In this document: in pieces, positions 1 to 8,186 of the stretch
Numbering within the stretch: the stretch's first letter is position 1
Layout of the letters: every line of letters starts with the position of its first letter
From: Thermoleophilia bacterium
Lineage (GTDB): Bacteria; Actinomycetota; Thermoleophilia; Gaiellales; Gaiellaceae
Reading direction: 5' to 3'
Assembly: GCA_020845695.1 (NCBI GenBank)
Contig: JADLFG010000029.1
Span: 150,742 to 214,741, forward strand
DNA: 64,000 bases
Made by a program: the position numbers and the translations under genes
Notes under the pieces: generated by a model
What the model was told of the DNA's origin: nothing
The model's input: the letters and a program-made list of their open reading frames with translations, nothing else
The model's database searches: none

Positions 1-348
1 GGCGAGCTGCTGCGGCTCGAGTGTCCGCCGACCGCGCTCGTCGCTGGCAACAATCAGCTCACCGTCGGCGTGCTCGGCGCGCTGCGAGCCCGGGGGCTGC
101 GCGTTCCCGGCGGGCTCTCGCTCGTGGCCTGCGACGACGTGGATCTGACCCGGCTGCACACGCCGCCCATCGACGTGATCCGCCGTGATCCCGTCGAGCT
201 CGGTCGAGGGGCCGCGGCGCTCCTGCTGGAGCGCCTCGCCGACCCGGCCGCGCCGCCGCGCCGGCTCGTGCTGCCCACCGAGTTCGAGCGCCGCTCGAGC
301 TCGACCGCGCTCGTCGAGCTGGTCGCCGGATCCGGAGCGGGCGGATGA
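1..348 (+). CDS. LacI/GalR-family transcriptional regulator, C-terminal part only
   Basis: The reading frame is open from the first base, so the gene begins outside the window and the DNA-binding head is missing. The visible 115 residues look like the end of a LacI-type periplasmic-binding-like effector domain: a stretch of the type ALVAGNN, then VPGGLSLVACDD, LHTPPIDVIRRDP and a C-terminal LPTEFERRSS. Such regulators bind a sugar and release an operator. The stop overlaps the start of the aldehyde dehydrogenase gene by 4 bases (ATGA at 345-348), so the regulator is probably the first gene of the sugar operon that follows and senses its substrate. The ligand is not predictable. Confidence 0.85.
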   Translation, partial: GELLRLECPPTALVAGNNQLTVGVLGALRARGLRVPGGLSLVACDDVDLTRLHTPPIDVIRRDPVELGRGAAALLLERLADPAAPPRRLVLPTEFERRSSSTALVELVAGSGAGG

Positions 349-1808
349 GCGGGATGCAGAAGGAGCTGATCCTCGCCGGGCGCCCGGCGTCGGGGGGTGG
401 CGGCGTGCTCGAGGTACGCTACCCGTACGACGGATCGCTCGTCTGCTGGGTCGCGTCCGCCGCCCCCGCGGCGATCGAGGAGGCGATCGTCGCGGCGGTC
501 GACGCGGCTCGCGCCTACCGCGACGTGCCGGCCCACCGCCGCTCCGACCTCCTGCGCGGCGTCTCCCGGCGAATCCGCGAGCGGGCGGGCGAGCTGGCCC
601 GTGACATCACCCGGGAGACGGGGAAGGCGATCTGGGAGTCCCGGCTCGAGTGCGAGCGCGCGGCGACGACGTTCCTGCTTGCCGCCGAGGAGACCGCCCG
701 CATCGATGGCGAGATCGTCCCGCTCGACGGGGTCGCGGCGGGCGAGAACCGACTCGGCGAGGTGCGCCGGTTCCCGCTCGGCCCGGTCGCCGCGATCACG
801 CCGTTCAACTCGCCGCTCAACCTCGTTGCCCACAAGGTCGCGCCGGCGCTGGCGGCCGGGAACACGATCGTGGTCAAGCCGGCCTCGGCGACCCCGGTCT
901 CCGCGCTCAACCTCGGCCGTCTCGTCGTCGAGTCCGCCCGCGAGGCCGGCCTGCCGCCCGAGGTGATCAGCGTGCTTCCCTGTACGCCGGCGGTCGCCGA
1001 GCCGCTCGTTGTCGACTCCCGCCTGCAGGCGCTCTCCTTCACGGGCTCGAGCTCCGTCGGCTGGGCGCTGCGAGCGAAGGCCGGGCGCAAGCGGGTCTCG
1101 CTCGAGCTCGGGGGCAACGGCGCGGTGATCGTTCACCGTGACGCCGATCTCGGGCTGGCGGCCGAGCGCTGCGCGTTCGGCGGCTTCCTGCTCGCCGGGC
1201 AGGTCTGCGCTTCGGTGCAGCGCGTCCTCGTCCACGAGGACGTCGCCGACACGTTCACCGCGCTCTTCCTCGAGCACGTGGGCCGGATCCGCACCGGCGA
1301 CCCGATGGACGAGGCGACCCGGATGGGACCGATGCTGAGCGAGGCGGTCGCCGTCGAGGCCGAGGAGTGGGTCGGGGAGGCGGTCGCGGCCGGCGCCAGG
1401 CTGCTCTGCGGCGGGACCCGGGCAGGGGCGCTGTTTCAGCCGACCGTGCTCGCGGGCGTCCGGCCGGATCTGCGCGTGGCCTGCGAGGAGGTGTTCGCTC
1501 CCGTGGTGGTGCTCGAGCGCTACCGCGATGTCGAACGGGCGCTCGCATGGGCGAACGCGACCGACTACGGTTTGCAGGCCGGGATCTTCACGAAGGACCT
1601 GCACCTCGCCTACCGCGCGTACCGCGAGCTCGACGTCGGCGGCGTGATCGTCAACGACGTCAATAGCTGGCGGATCGACTCCATGCCCTACGGCGGCGTC
1701 AAGGCGTCCGGGTACGGACGCGAGGGCGTTCGCCACGCGATCCGCGAGCAGACCGAGCCGAAGCTGCTCGTCCTCAACCTCAACCGTCCTCCGGGTGCCG
1801 GGCTGTGA
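345..1808 (+). CDS. NAD(P)-dependent aldehyde dehydrogenase
   Basis: This 487-residue protein has full ALDH length. Visible hallmarks are the cofactor segment ITPFNSPLNLVAHKVAPA, the lysine motif IVVKPAS, the glycine-rich FTGSSSVG loop, the general base in LELGGNG, and the catalytic cysteine in LAGQVCASVQR. The FNSPLNL form of the cofactor segment resembles lactaldehyde, glycolaldehyde or non-phosphorylating glyceraldehyde-3-phosphate dehydrogenases. The enzyme would oxidise a small aldehyde released by sugar breakdown to its acid. It is translationally coupled to the LacI gene upstream and to the VOC gene downstream (GTGA at 1805-1808). The exact substrate is not determined. Confidence 0.9.
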   Translation: MSGMQKELILAGRPASGGGGVLEVRYPYDGSLVCWVASAAPAAIEEAIVAAVDAARAYRDVPAHRRSDLLRGVSRRIRERAGELARDITRETGKAIWESRLECERAATTFLLAAEETARIDGEIVPLDGVAAGENRLGEVRRFPLGPVAAITPFNSPLNLVAHKVAPALAAGNTIVVKPASATPVSALNLGRLVVESAREAGLPPEVISVLPCTPAVAEPLVVDSRLQALSFTGSSSVGWALRAKAGRKRVSLELGGNGAVIVHRDADLGLAAERCAFGGFLLAGQVCASVQRVLVHEDVADTFTALFLEHVGRIRTGDPMDEATRMGPMLSEAVAVEAEEWVGEAVAAGARLLCGGTRAGALFQPTVLAGVRPDLRVACEEVFAPVVVLERYRDVERALAWANATDYGLQAGIFTKDLHLAYRAYRELDVGGVIVNDVNSWRIDSMPYGGVKASGYGREGVRHAIREQTEPKLLVLNLNRPPGAGL

Positions 1809-2266
1809 TCGTCGGCTTTCACCACGTCGCGCTCACCGTCTCCGACATCGAGCGCTCCCTGCCCTTCTACCGCGACCTGTTCGGGCTCGAGGTCATCTCG
1901 GATCGCGAGGTCGAGGGCGATTACGTCGAGCGAATCACCGGGGTGCCGGGCGCGCACGTGCGCCTCGTTCACCTGTCCGGCCACGGGGCGCTCGTCGAGC
2001 TCGTGAGCTACCTGCGTCCGGCGGGGGCGCGCCGGGCGCGGGCGCTGCCCGACGCCGGCAGCGCCCATCTCTGCTTCGTCAGCGACGACCTCGAGGCCGA
2101 GACCGCGCGTCTGCGCGAGCGCGGCGTGCCGCTCCTCTCGGAGGGGATCGTCACGACGACGAGCGGTCCCAACCTGGGCGGGCGCGGCATCTACGTCTCG
2201 GATCCGGACGGGAACGCGGTCGAGGTGGTCGAGCTCGCGCGACCCCGGCCGGCGGCGGAGGCCTGA
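1805..2266 (+). CDS. VOC (glyoxalase/epimerase) superfamily protein
   Basis: This 153-residue protein has the two-module vicinal-oxygen-chelate pattern. It opens with FHHVALTVSDIERSLPFYRD and has a second strand motif SAHLCFVSDDLEA followed by a closing DPDGNAVEVVEL. The His near residue 7, the His near residue 81 and the Glu near the C-terminus are the likely metal ligands. Members include glyoxalase I, methylmalonyl-CoA epimerase and ring-cleaving dioxygenases. The length and the RGIYVSDPDGN ending fit glyoxalase or epimerase types best. It starts with GTG inside the stop of the ALDH gene. In this sugar operon it may isomerise or detoxify an oxo-intermediate; this is inference. Confidence 0.8.
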   Translation: MIVGFHHVALTVSDIERSLPFYRDLFGLEVISDREVEGDYVERITGVPGAHVRLVHLSGHGALVELVSYLRPAGARRARALPDAGSAHLCFVSDDLEAETARLRERGVPLLSEGIVTTTSGPNLGGRGIYVSDPDGNAVEVVELARPRPAAEA

Positions 2267-3016
2267 TTGGAGACCGGGCTCGCGGGCAAGGTCGCGCTCG
2301 TCACCGGGGCAGCCGGGGGAATCGGGCTCGCGTCGGCGCGTGCGCTCGCCGCCGAAGGTATGCGGGTCGCGCTCGCCGATCTCGACGGCGAGCGGGTCGC
2401 AAGCGAGGCACGACTGCTCGGTGGCACCGAGGTCGCGGTGGGCCTCGGGGTCGACGTCACGGACGAGCGGTCGGTGGCCGCCGTGGTCTCCGACGTGGCC
2501 GGCCGGCTGGGTGGCCTCGACGTGCTCGTGACGGCGGCCGGCGTCTACCACGCGACGCCGATCGACCGGATCACCATGGCCGAGTGGGAGCGTGTCCACG
2601 CCGTCAACCTGACGGGGACGTTTCTGACCGCCCAGGCGGCCATGGAGGTGATGGCGGTCCGGGGCGGCGGGAGGATCGTCACGATCGCCTCGCTGGCCGG
2701 CGAGGTCGGCGGGCTCGAGGCCGGCGCCGGCTACGCATCGTCGAAGGGCGGGGTGATCGCCCTGACGAAGTCGCTCGCTCGCCACGGCGGTCCGCGCGGC
2801 GTGACGGTCAACTGCGTCGCCCCGGGCTTCGTGGACACGCCGATGACCGCGGGCTGGCCGGCGGAAGCGCGCGCGCGGGTGCTCGCGAGTACGCCGCTCG
2901 GGCGCGCGGGCACACCCGAGGAGGTGGCAGCGATCGTGGTCGTGCTCGCCTCCGGGATCGCGAGCTTCGTGCACGGCGCACGGATCGACGTCAACGGCGG
3001 GCTCCACATGGGCTGA
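2267..3016 (+). CDS. Short-chain dehydrogenase/reductase (classical SDR)
   Basis: This 249-residue protein has all classical SDR motifs: the cofactor loop VTGAAGGIG near residues 12-20, a VTAAG (NNAG-equivalent) strand, the Ser in VTIASLAGE, the catalytic pair in YASSKGG, and the C-terminal GGLHMG end. It probably oxidises a sugar or polyol, or reduces the matching ketone, with NAD(P). The TTG start directly abuts the preceding TGA (no intergenic bases), and the first residues METGLAGKVALVTG align with the usual SDR N-terminus, which supports that start. It is part of the LacI-led operon. Confidence 0.9.
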   Translation: METGLAGKVALVTGAAGGIGLASARALAAEGMRVALADLDGERVASEARLLGGTEVAVGLGVDVTDERSVAAVVSDVAGRLGGLDVLVTAAGVYHATPIDRITMAEWERVHAVNLTGTFLTAQAAMEVMAVRGGGRIVTIASLAGEVGGLEAGAGYASSKGGVIALTKSLARHGGPRGVTVNCVAPGFVDTPMTAGWPAEARARVLASTPLGRAGTPEEVAAIVVVLASGIASFVHGARIDVNGGLHMG

Positions 3017-3065
3017 ACGGCCCAGCGGGGCGGGTATCGAAACCAACGGACAAGGAGGTAGGGCA

Positions 3066-3992
3066 ATGGCACGCACGGCGAAGATCTGCCGCGGCAGCTG
3101 GTGCCTCGCGTTCGGGCTCGACCCGATGGCATCGCTCGAGCAGGTCGTCAAGGTGCTCTCGGCATTCGGCTACGACGGCATCGAGCTCGCCGGCTTCTTC
3201 GACCACGCCACGGTCGAGAAGTACCCGGACCGGGAGAGCCGCCGGAAGCTCGCCGACTGGATCCACTCGCACGAGCTCGAGCTGGTCGGCTACGCGCCCG
3301 GACCGTACGGCGACTTCGGCCGCCTGCCCTGGGCGACCGGCGACGAAGGCGTGCTCGCCGAGTACCAGCGGTTCTTCGACGACCACCTGCAGTTCTGCGT
3401 CGATGCCGGCATCCCCGCGATGCGTGTCGACCCGGGTGACTTCGGCCCGCTGCCGCGCGACGTCGACGCCGCCGCCGTCTGGGATCGCGTCGTGACGACG
3501 TTTCGCGCCCACGCCGAGCGGGGCGCCGAGGCGGGCGTGGCGATGCTCTGGGAGCTCGAGACCGGCCAGATCTTCGTCAAGCCGTCCGAGGCCGTCAGGC
3601 TGCTCGCCGACGTCGACCACCCGAACCTGAAGCTCATGTACGACGTCGGGCACGTGGAGGCGGCGTGCGTCCTCGCGCACAACCAGGTCCAGCCGGTCGA
3701 GCGGCTCGAGGGCGGGCAGGTCGAGTTCGTGGGGATGCTCGGCAGCCGGATCGGTCACGTGCACCTGTGCGATACGGACTCGAACACGTGGCACAACGCG
3801 TTCGGCACCCACCTCGGGATCGGCAAGGGCGTCGTCGACTTCGACGCGCTCGTGCCGGCGCTCGCCGGCGCCTATGACGGCCAGTGGTGGTCCGTTGATG
3901 CGATCCCGATGACCGCGGAGTCGTGGGCCGACACCTGGTCTGACCGCTTCGCGCTCGACACCCTGCTCGACAAGCACGTGCGCAACCGCTGA
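3066..3992 (+). CDS. Sugar phosphate isomerase/epimerase-like TIM barrel protein
   Basis: This 308-residue protein belongs to the xylose isomerase-like/AP endonuclease 2 fold. Visible metal-site elements are the Glu in MLWELETG, the Asp and His in MYDVGHVE, and the His in GHVHLCDTD. Such barrels catalyse keto-aldo isomerisation, epimerisation, dehydration (IolE-like) or cleavage of 3-keto-glycosides. A strong ribosome site, AAGGAGG, lies just before the ATG. The 49-base gap before it, containing no clear terminator, suggests it remains in the upstream operon. It is the least similar of the four barrels in the window. The reaction is unknown. Confidence 0.8.
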   Translation: MARTAKICRGSWCLAFGLDPMASLEQVVKVLSAFGYDGIELAGFFDHATVEKYPDRESRRKLADWIHSHELELVGYAPGPYGDFGRLPWATGDEGVLAEYQRFFDDHLQFCVDAGIPAMRVDPGDFGPLPRDVDAAAVWDRVVTTFRAHAERGAEAGVAMLWELETGQIFVKPSEAVRLLADVDHPNLKLMYDVGHVEAACVLAHNQVQPVERLEGGQVEFVGMLGSRIGHVHLCDTDSNTWHNAFGTHLGIGKGVVDFDALVPALAGAYDGQWWSVDAIPMTAESWADTWSDRFALDTLLDKHVRNR

Positions 3993-4015
3993 GCGCGCGG
4001 GAAGGAGGAAGGACG

Positions 4016-5074
4016 ATGAAGGCAGCCGTCTTCTACGAGGCGAACGACTTGCGGGTCGAGGACGTACCGGAGCCCGAGATCGCCGAGGACGAGGTGCTCG
4101 TGCGGGTGGCCGCGTGCGGCTTCTGCGGCTCCGACGTCGAGTACTACTACGGCAAGAGCCCGGTCGGGACGGCCACGGGCAAAGGGCCGCTCGTGCTCGG
4201 GCACGAGTTCTCCGGCCGGGTGGCCGGGGTCGGGAAGCTCGCCGCCGCCTACGGGCTCGCCGAGGGCGACCGGGTCGCGGTCAGCCCGATCCAGAGCTGC
4301 AACGCGTGCAACGCCTGCCGGGCGGGAACACCGCAGTTCTGCCAGAACCTGTCGGTGCTCGGAGTGACCACCAACGGGGGCTTCGCGGAGTACGCGAAGA
4401 CGAAGGCTGCGCACGCCTACAAGCTGCCCGACTCGCTCACGGACGAGGAGGGCGCATTCGTCGAGATGCTCGCCGCGGCCGTCAACGCGGTGCGCAAGGC
4501 GGCTGCCGCGCCCGAGGACTGCGCGGTCGTCTACGGCCCCGGCCCGGTCGGGCTCTCGTTGGTTCAGCTGCTCAAGAACGAGGGCGCGCGCGTCGCGCTC
4601 GTGGGGACGAGGGACTACCGGCTGGAGCTCGGCAGGACACTCGGGGCCGACGTCGTCCTCAACGTCGCCGACGAGTCGTCGCCCCACTACACGGGCGATC
4701 TCGCGGAGTCGATCCGGGCGGCCAACGGCGGGGCGCTCGCCGATCGGGTAATCGTCGCCACCGGCTCGATGGCGGCGAACCAGCAGGCGCTCGAGATCTC
4801 CGGGCCCGGCTCGACGGTCGTCTACATGGGCGTCACCGGGCCCGCGGACGCGGTCCAGCTACCGATGCTGACCAGCCTGATTCAGGACAAGACGATCCGC
4901 TTCTCGCTCTGGTACCCGTACCGGTGGCCGGCGACGATCAGGATCCTCGAGGGTGCGAAGATCGACACTGCGAGAATCATCACGCACTCCGCCGCGCTCG
5001 ACGGGATCGCCGCCGCGATCGAACGGGTGGTCGGACGGGAGGACGACGTGATCAAGACGGTGATCAAGCCCTAG
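4016..5074 (+). CDS. Zinc-dependent medium-chain alcohol/polyol dehydrogenase
   Basis: This 352-residue MDR protein has the catalytic zinc Cys in ACGFCGSD, the GHEFSG motif with His-Glu, and a structural zinc cluster CNACNACRAGTPQFC with the family spacing. The Rossmann part is recognisable in YGPGPVGLSLVQ. Sorbitol, threonine and galactitol dehydrogenases share this layout. In a sugar operon it probably oxidises a secondary hydroxyl of a polyol, sugar or sugar acid to a ketone with NAD(P). It has a good ribosome site (GGAAGGAGG), and the barrel gene upstream ends 23 bases before it. The substrate cannot be assigned. Confidence 0.88.
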   Translation: MKAAVFYEANDLRVEDVPEPEIAEDEVLVRVAACGFCGSDVEYYYGKSPVGTATGKGPLVLGHEFSGRVAGVGKLAAAYGLAEGDRVAVSPIQSCNACNACRAGTPQFCQNLSVLGVTTNGGFAEYAKTKAAHAYKLPDSLTDEEGAFVEMLAAAVNAVRKAAAAPEDCAVVYGPGPVGLSLVQLLKNEGARVALVGTRDYRLELGRTLGADVVLNVADESSPHYTGDLAESIRAANGGALADRVIVATGSMAANQQALEISGPGSTVVYMGVTGPADAVQLPMLTSLIQDKTIRFSLWYPYRWPATIRILEGAKIDTARIITHSAALDGIAAAIERVVGREDDVIKTVIKP

Positions 5075-5087
5075 AAAGGGGACGCGC

Positions 5088-5954
5088 ATGCCGGTGCCCA
5101 GGTTCTCCGTCTGCGAGCTGACGACGCTCGCGCTCCCGTTCGAGCAGGATCTCGATGTCTACTGCCGCGCCGGTGTCGACGGGATCGGGATCGCCGAGGC
5201 CAAGCTGCGGGAAGGCGAGGACGAGGCGCTGCTCGAGCGGTTTCGCCGCAGCGGGCTCTCCGCCGGGATCTGTCTCACGGCCGGGCTCTCCGTGCTCCCC
5301 CTGACGAAGTTCCCCGGGCCGGCGGATCCCGACGAGCGCGTGGAGGCGATCTGCGCCGGGATCCGCCGGCTCGCGCCGTTCGAGCCCGCCTGCGTCTACT
5401 GTCTCACCGGGCCGAAGGGGACGTATCCGGCCGCCGAGGCCCGGCGGATCGCCGTCGACGGGTTGCGCCGGATCGCCCGCTGCGCCGCCGAGGCCCGCGT
5501 GCCGATCGGGCTCGAGCCGATTCACGCCTCGATCCGCGACGACTGGACGCTCGTCTCCACGATCCCCGAGACGCTCGTGCTGCTCGACGAGGTGGGCGAG
5601 CCGAACCTCGGGATCGGCTTCGACGTCTGGCACCTGTGGGACACGAAGGGCCTGCTCGAGAGCATCCGGGCGCACGCGCGACGCTTCGTCGGGGTTCACG
5701 TCAACGACTGGCGCGAGCCCACTCGCGGGTGGAACGACCGGGCGCTTCCCGGCGATGGCCGCGCCGACCTGCAGGGAATCCTGGGGGCGCTCGAGGCCGG
5801 CGGCTACGACGGCTGGTACGACCTCGAGGTGTTCTCCGACAACGGCGTCTTCGAGGACGACTACCCCGACTCGCTCTGGAATCTCGACCCGGTCGAGCTG
5901 ATCACGCGGGCGCGCGCCGGCTTCCAGCGCGCGTGGGAGGCGCGGCGAGGCTGA
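5088..5954 (+). CDS. Sugar isomerase/epimerase-like TIM barrel protein
   Basis: This 288-residue protein is another xylose isomerase-like barrel. The metal-binding carboxylates and histidines are visible in GLEPIHAS, GFDVWHLWD, GVHVNDW and the late YDLEVFSDNG. This pattern is common in putative IolE/IolI-like or hydroxypyruvate-isomerase-like proteins. It follows the zinc dehydrogenase by 13 bases and its stop overlaps the next SDR start (ATGA, 5954-5957), so the genes are probably co-translated. A sequential oxidation-isomerisation route is a reasonable inference. The substrate is unknown. Confidence 0.82.
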   Translation: MPVPRFSVCELTTLALPFEQDLDVYCRAGVDGIGIAEAKLREGEDEALLERFRRSGLSAGICLTAGLSVLPLTKFPGPADPDERVEAICAGIRRLAPFEPACVYCLTGPKGTYPAAEARRIAVDGLRRIARCAAEARVPIGLEPIHASIRDDWTLVSTIPETLVLLDEVGEPNLGIGFDVWHLWDTKGLLESIRAHARRFVGVHVNDWREPTRGWNDRALPGDGRADLQGILGALEAGGYDGWYDLEVFSDNGVFEDDYPDSLWNLDPVELITRARAGFQRAWEARRG

Positions 5955-6727
5955 TGCGTCTCGCGGGCAAGGTCGCGCTCGTCACCGGTGCCGCGCGCGA
6001 GCGTGGCATCGGCCGGGGGATCGCCACCTGCCTCGTCGGGGAGGGCTGCGCTGTCGCCGTCAACGACGTGGCAGCGGCGGAGGAGGGGCGCGAGCTCGTC
6101 GAGCGCCTGCGGGCGCTCGGGGGGCGTGCGGAGCTGTACCTGGCCGACGTCAGCGACCGGGTCGCCGTGGACGGCATGATCGAGCGGGTCCGAGCCGACC
6201 TCGGCGGCCTCGACTTCATCTGCTCGAACGCGGGCGTCGCCGACTGGGAGACCCTGCTCGAGGCCACCCCGGAGAGCTTCGACCGCCAGGTGGCGGTCAA
6301 TCTCACCGGGGCATTCAACGTCTGCCAGGCGGCGGCCCGCTCGCTGGTCGCGGCCGGCCGGGGCGGCAGGATCGTCATCACGTCCTCGGTGCACGTGCAG
6401 ATGCCGTTCCCCAGCATGGCGGTCTACGGCGCGACGAAGCAGGCGCTGCGCGCGCTCACGGAGTCGCTCGCGATCGAGCTTGCCCCGTACGGCATCACCG
6501 CCAACCACGTCGGGCCCGGCTGGGTGCGCTCGCAGATCAACGACCGCTCGCCGGCGCTCCAGACTGAGGCGGACGTGGCCGCGACGCTCGAGCTGATTCC
6601 GGCCGGCCGCCCGGCCGAGCCGGAGGAGCTCGGGCGGGCCGTCGTCTACCTCTGCTCGCCCGCTGCCGCGTACGTGACCGGCGCCTTCCTCCGAGTCGAC
6701 GGCGGCTTCGTGGTCGGGAAGTACTGA
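5954..6727 (+). CDS. Short-chain dehydrogenase/reductase (classical SDR)
   Basis: This 257-residue SDR has a slightly expanded cofactor loop, VTGAARERGIGRG, an SNAG strand (CSNAGVAD), a Ser in ITSSVHV and the catalytic YGATK. It ends FLRVDGGFVVGKY, the usual SDR C-terminus. The open frame extends upstream of the chosen ATG, but the upstream codons only antisense the barrel gene; the ATG overlapping the preceding stop gives a perfect SDR N-terminus (MRLAGKVALVTG). Its own TGA overlaps the next gene's ATG. It probably acts on a sugar or polyol intermediate. Confidence 0.9.
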   Translation: MRLAGKVALVTGAARERGIGRGIATCLVGEGCAVAVNDVAAAEEGRELVERLRALGGRAELYLADVSDRVAVDGMIERVRADLGGLDFICSNAGVADWETLLEATPESFDRQVAVNLTGAFNVCQAAARSLVAAGRGGRIVITSSVHVQMPFPSMAVYGATKQALRALTESLAIELAPYGITANHVGPGWVRSQINDRSPALQTEADVAATLELIPAGRPAEPEELGRAVVYLCSPAAAYVTGAFLRVDGGFVVGKY

Positions 6728-7305
6728 TGGGCGAGGTCACGCTCGTCAAGGTCCCCGCTGCCCTCGAGCCCGCCGTCGCCACGGCGCTGGCGGGGTCGGA
6801 GCTCGACGTGGCCGTCGTCGGAGCCGGCGACCTGCCGCTCGCCGGCGTGCTCGACGTTGACGCGCCCGCCTGGGCGTCCGCGATCGCCGCGCTGCGCGAG
6901 GCGTTCCTCGCGGTTGCCGAGGCGGCGGCGGCGATGGTCGGGGGCGGCGCGGGAGGGCGCGTTCTCGTCCTGACCTCGCCGGCCGCCGTGCGCCCGATCG
7001 AGGGTGCGTGCCTGCCCGGAATCGCGGGCGCGTTTCTGACCACGATCGCCCAGGTGGCGGCGGTCGAGCTCGCGCCGCACGGGATCACCGTGAACGTCGT
7101 CGTGCCCGGCTGGGTGGAGGGGGACGCGCCGGCGGCGCTCGCCGGTGGCGTCCCGGCGGGCCGGCTCGCACGCGCCGAGGAGATCGCGGCGGTCTGCGCG
7201 TTTCTCGCCTCGCCGGCCGCCGCCTACGTCACGGGCGCGGTCGTGACCGCGGACGGCGGCTTCACGATCACGAAGGCCGCGGGCGGCTCGCCGCTCTCCG
7301 GTTGA
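6727..7305 (+). CDS. Degenerate SDR-like protein without a recognisable active site
   Basis: The 192-residue product is clearly related to SDRs in its second half (ELAPHGITVNVVVPGWVEG, then FLASPAAAYVTGAVVTADGG) and shares the FTITK/FVVGK-type end with its upstream neighbour. It is about 60 residues shorter than a normal SDR. No TGxxxGIG cofactor loop is present, and where YxxxK is expected it reads LPGIAGAFLTTIAQ. It therefore cannot be a standard oxidoreductase. The frame is intact and translationally coupled (overlap at 6727), and third-position GC looks normal, so it is probably a retained partner or regulatory subunit of the adjacent SDR rather than a fresh pseudogene. That role is inference. 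Confidence 0.75.
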   Translation: MGEVTLVKVPAALEPAVATALAGSELDVAVVGAGDLPLAGVLDVDAPAWASAIAALREAFLAVAEAAAAMVGGGAGGRVLVLTSPAAVRPIEGACLPGIAGAFLTTIAQVAAVELAPHGITVNVVVPGWVEGDAPAALAGGVPAGRLARAEEIAAVCAFLASPAAAYVTGAVVTADGGFTITKAAGGSPLSG

Positions 7306-7336
7306 GGACTGGCCAGACGACCCGAAGGAGGCGCTC

Positions 7337-8161
7337 GTGCAGCTCGGCCTGATCGAATCCGCCTGGTTTCACACCCCACTCGATGGCAAGCCCGGCCTCG
7401 AGCAGGCGCGGGAGATCGGTTACCAGACGATCGACATCTTCCGCGACCCGCTGGCTCTGGGCGACGACGAGCGCCGCGCCTACGTGCGCGCAGTCGCCGA
7501 GGTCGGCCTGCCCGTGCCCTCGCTCATCTGCATCTCGCTCGGGATCGCCGACTTCCATCCCGCCGTGCAGCGCTTCCACGTCGATCGGGCCAAGCGGCAC
7601 GTCGACTTCGCGGCCGAGCTCGGCGCTGCCAATGTCCTCTTCGTGCTCGGCGAGTACATGTGGCAGCAGGAAGTGATCCCGCCGGCAGCGCAGTGGGACA
7701 CCGCCGTTGCGAACACCCGGGAGATCGGGGAGTACGCGGCCGGGCAGGGAATCGAGCTGGCGCTCGAGCTCGAGCCTTTCGATCTCTCGCTCGTGAACAC
7801 GGTCGACACGATGGTCCGGTTCCTGGACGACGTCGGTCTACCGAGCGTGCGCGCGAACATCGACTGCTCCCACCTGTGGCTGATGCGCATCGATGCCGCC
7901 GAGATCGGGCGCCTGGCCGGCCGGATCGCGCACGTGCACTTCTCCGACTGCGACGGCGAGAAGCACGGCGATCTCCCTCCGGGACGCGGCAACACGCCGC
8001 TGCTCTCCTACCTGGAGGCGATCCGCGACACGGGCTACACGGGGCCCGTCTCGCTCGAGCTCGAGTTCCCGCCGCCCGGAACGGAGATGGTTCCCTGGGT
8101 CGAGGAGGCCTACCGGGAGACCCGGGCGCTCATGGAGCGGGCGGGGGTCTTCGAGCGCTGA
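7337..8161 (+). CDS. Sugar phosphate isomerase/epimerase-like TIM barrel protein
   Basis: This 274-residue barrel starts at GTG behind an AAGGAGG-type site. Metal-site segments include ALELEPFDL, IDCSHLWL, HVHFSDCDGEKHGDLPPG and LELEFPP. It is a close paralogue of the protein at 44691-45512: both share the IGY/IGF-T-DIF-DPL start, a VLGEY/VVGEY strand, and the SDCDGE-HGDLP motif. It is the last gene of the LacI-led operon and converges on the dehydratase gene. The conserved HGDLPPG segment probably contacts the substrate. Its reaction is unknown. Confidence 0.83.
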   Translation: MQLGLIESAWFHTPLDGKPGLEQAREIGYQTIDIFRDPLALGDDERRAYVRAVAEVGLPVPSLICISLGIADFHPAVQRFHVDRAKRHVDFAAELGAANVLFVLGEYMWQQEVIPPAAQWDTAVANTREIGEYAAGQGIELALELEPFDLSLVNTVDTMVRFLDDVGLPSVRANIDCSHLWLMRIDAAEIGRLAGRIAHVHFSDCDGEKHGDLPPGRGNTPLLSYLEAIRDTGYTGPVSLELEFPPPGTEMVPWVEEAYRETRALMERAGVFER

Positions 8162-8186
8162 CCGCGGCGGCCGGGGTCACCGTGCC

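Noticed and set aside
54..1736. Long open frames antisense to the aldehyde dehydrogenase and to many other genes (for example 19599-20981, 23372-25762, 41270-43366).
   Set aside because: Strong GC bias removes stop codons from the other frames. These products are Arg/Gly/Pro-rich with no family motif and lie opposite genes with clear motifs.
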